Below, piece by piece: positions 63,701 to 64,000 of a DNA stretch of 64,000 nucleotides (the stretch's first letter is position 1; each line of letters begins with the position of its first letter). This DNA is from an uncultured Pseudomonadales bacterium (GTDB taxonomy: Bacteria; Pseudomonadota; Gammaproteobacteria; Pseudomonadales; Cellvibrionaceae). Below the pieces are notes generated by a model. The model was given only the letters and a program-made list of their open reading frames with translations, was not told the DNA's origin and searched no databases. The position numbers were made by a program, and so were the translations under genes. Location of the stretch: the NCBI GenBank assembly GCA_947488935.1, contig CANLBN010000001.1:186001-250000 (forward strand). The letters run 5' to 3'.

Positions 63701-63738
63701 GGTCTCGTTATGCAACATGGCTTCTTTTCTACAGTAAG
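63701..63738 (+). repeat. Imperfect direct repeat, copy 2
   Basis: Second copy of the unit at 63590-63634, about 110 bases downstream. It begins GGTCTC and ends ACAGTAAG. The two copies are diverged by several substitutions and a small deletion, which suggests an old duplication. Confidence 0.6.
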
Positions 63739-63880
63739 CAACCTTTTAAATAAGTGCTATAAGTATTTGAATTTGATATGATTTAATGAAAATTAATGGT
63801 AGAAAACTGGCAGGAAAAACTGCTGCATAGTCGGAATTCTGCCTAATATACTGTTAAATGCCCTTTGGGTTTAGAGAAAG

Positions 63881-64000
63881 ATGAAGCACTGGAAATTTTT
63901 ATTCGAGAAACTATTGGATGATGGTGATGAGATATTTACCTATTTTGCAACTGATAATGGTGCGGAATGGCAGTCTTTATTGTCGAAGAGTGCTATCCCA
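63881..64000 (+). CDS. Possible truncated ORF at window edge
   Basis: An ORF of at least 40 codons from the ATG at 63881 runs off the window (MKHWKFLFEKLLDDGDEIF at its start). The upstream sequence AGAGAAAG is only a weak ribosome binding site. The tryptophan/phenylalanine-rich N-terminus with DGDE suggests a real protein, but the family is not recognised. Because the 3' end is missing, both frame and function remain open. Confidence 0.4.
   Translation, partial: MKHWKFLFEKLLDDGDEIFTYFATDNGAEWQSLLSKSAIP

Larger units (their letters stand above)
63461..63880. other. Gene-poor tail with imperfect repeat and mini-ORFs
   Basis: No ORF longer than about 22 codons is seen. The short frames are 63596-63643 (15 aa) and 63670-63738 (22 aa, with AAAGGA about six bases before its ATG). 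Two related segments occur at 63590-63634 and 63701-63738. The region is AT-rich. It may hold remnants of a decayed or small repeated element; nothing further can be assigned. Confidence 0.5.

Overview
The window looks like chromosomal DNA of a marine-type gammaproteobacterium, probably near Cellvibrionales or Pseudomonadales. The basis is gene order: gshA beside a type II secretion operon, rsmD divergent from ftsY-ftsE-ftsX-rpoH, secB-grxC-rhodanese next to envC-ctpA-yibQ and hisF, and a three-domain MFS-PlsC-Aas fusion. Base composition is moderately AT-rich by eye. No complete tRNA, rRNA or CRISPR array was seen.

Region 1 (1 to 12.5 kb) is accessory DNA. A roughly 1.56 kb block (XRE regulator, 93-aa protein, immunity gene, Rhs toxin tip) occurs twice, at 1-1556 and 6962-8517, with no difference seen by eye. 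Between the copies lie a tyrosine recombinase, a large CHC2/TOPRIM/P-loop primase-helicase, a small membrane ORF, a 25-nt tRNA 3'-end remnant and a chain of strong hairpins. This resembles a small integrative or satellite-like element carrying an Rhs tip and immunity pair as cargo. The second tip copy is joined to an Rhs shell split over two coupled genes, each with its own signal peptide. The first copy is an orphan tip fused to the end of a diverged Rhs core.

Region 2 (12.9 to 25 kb) is a complete gspC-to-gspN type II secretion operon on the minus strand, without gspO. Region 3 (25.3 to 41.5 kb) holds gshA, a FliL-like protein, dsbB, rsd, a WD40 lipoprotein, an FKBP isomerase, pyrC, a sugar dehydrogenase, folE2, hisI, trmB, a DUF423 protein, rpoH, ftsX, ftsE, ftsY and rsmD.

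Region 4 (41.5 to 54.6 kb) contains a VOC protein, an alpha/beta hydrolase, an M48 protease, two YbjQ-family proteins and an NrtS-like membrane protein beside a chemoreceptor whose membrane anchor is also NrtS-like. It continues with secB, grxC, a rhodanese without its catalytic cysteine, the envC-ctpA-yibQ operon, a small DUF6316-like gene behind a heavily structured leader, hisF and a sterol desaturase-family protein. FtsEX and EnvC are functional partners in cell-wall splitting although their genes lie about 9 kb apart.

Region 5 (54.6 to 64 kb) has the MFS-PlsC-Aas fusion, a regulator, a cupin, an RsuA-type pseudouridine synthase, a retropepsin-like protease, a beta-carbonic anhydrase, a DJ-1/PfpI protein coupled to a ribbon-helix-helix protein, and an apparently decayed tail with a short imperfect repeat and a truncated ORF.

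Most interesting points: the duplicated toxin-tip cassette with its mobile element, the two-gene Rhs shell, the NrtS-chemoreceptor fusion, and the three-hairpin leader at 52.0 kb that can hide its own ribosome binding site.
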